Part shown: piece after piece, positions 63,842-64,000 of the stretch
Position numbering within the stretch: position 1 is the first letter of the stretch
Layout of the letters: each line of letters opens with the position of its first letter
Made by a program: the position numbers and the translations under genes
Notes under the pieces: generated by a model
Databases searched by the model: none
Told to the model about the DNA's origin: nothing
Seen by the model: only the letters and a program-made list of their open reading frames with translations
Origin: Tricholoma matsutake
Lineage: Eukaryota > Basidiomycota > Agaricomycetes > Agaricales > Tricholomataceae
NCBI GenBank assembly: GCA_026075535.2
Contig: AP026544.2
Span: 2,790,001 to 2,854,000, forward strand
Length of the DNA stretch: 64,000 nucleotides
Reading direction: 5' to 3'

Positions 63842-64000
63842 TGATGATACTCAACCAGGAAACCCAAACAAAACCCACAATAAGGGCTCGAATGGTATAA
63901 CACTAGTTAGAGGAAGGTTGCAAGGTGGTACTAAATATCACTGCTGTAAACCAAGGGTATGAAAATGACTCTAGAGGGTGTGTGATGAAGTCAAATTAGG
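63842..64000 (-). repeat. 5' LTR of element 4, partial
   Basis: 159 bases matching 51633-51790 with few differences. The LTR continues beyond the window. Confidence 0.85.

Larger units (their letters stand above)
51633..64000 (-). mobile_element. Large Ty3-type element 4 (family X LTRs), 5' LTR leaves the window
   Basis: Minus strand: 5' LTR (ends 63842), TGG-type PBS, gag, protease, RT, RNase H, integrase, then a gene on the opposite strand, a polypurine tract and the 3' LTR. The two LTR ends match closely (TGATGATACTC(A/G)ACCAGG). Elements D (in the LTR) and A2 (in pol) are inserted. No chromodomain was seen. Confidence 0.88.

Overview
This window looks like heterochromatin-like, repeat-packed DNA of a filamentous fungus, most likely an agaricomycete basidiomycete. 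That is inference. It rests on short introns of 46-84 bases with GTAAGT/GTATGT donors and CTAAC-type branch sites, Ty3-type elements with chromodomains, Helitrons with a PIF1-like helicase, and a tyrosine recombinase of a type I associate with basidiomycetes. I see no intact cellular gene, rRNA, functional tRNA or CRISPR array. Nearly everything is a transposable element, often one inside another.

Layout. 1-760 is hairpin-rich non-coding repeat. 2571-10629 is a complete but mutated Ty3-type element (element 1, minus strand, TSD GAGCC) inside a foldback repeat. 10970-12963 is a DIRS-like tyrosine-recombinase remnant with long inverted ends. 13129-14425 is a solo LTR. 15428-22504 is a Helitron (minus) broken by element B (16081-18319) and by a palindromic hAT-type MITE (21109-21527). 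23160-25115 is low-complexity DNA with a 24-bp minisatellite. 25996-26735 is a spliced gene fragment. 28515-36598 is a Ty3 LTR followed by a PIF1-helicase pseudogene, split by element A1 (29980-34841), which itself holds element C (30986-33118). 36599-41873 is a truncated Ty3-type element (element 2). 42084-50303 is a Ty3-type element (element 3, plus strand, TSD AGTGA) holding element E (46565-49029), which holds a piece of yet another Ty3 element with an intact integrase-chromodomain frame. 51633-64000 is a large Ty3-type element (element 4, minus) whose 3' LTR holds element D (52201-53753), whose pol holds element A2 (58991-60951), and which carries a spliced gene on its antisense strand.

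The most unusual content is a set of non-autonomous elements (A1, A2, B, C, D) with about 8-bp target duplications. They share an internal toolkit: (1) a hairpin-intron cassette, i.e. a long GGGCCCAA...TTGGGCCC hairpin followed at once by an intron-like GT-CTAAC-AG segment; (2) GAGCA-TGCTC palindromes inside CCACCC/GGGTGG; (3) CCCTC/GAGGG hairpins in A/T-rich spacers; and (4) in A1, A2, B and C, tRNA-like A-box/B-box/T4 units pointing outward to the element end. Stems keep pairing while their sequence changes, which suggests selection on structure. I know no named family with this composite, but no database search was possible.

Most stop codons in the old Ty3 genes are TGA at positions where arginine is expected, as predicted for CGA to TGA decay at methylated CpG. 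Three insertions (A1, A2, the MITE) restore a host reading frame when removed with one copy of the target duplication.
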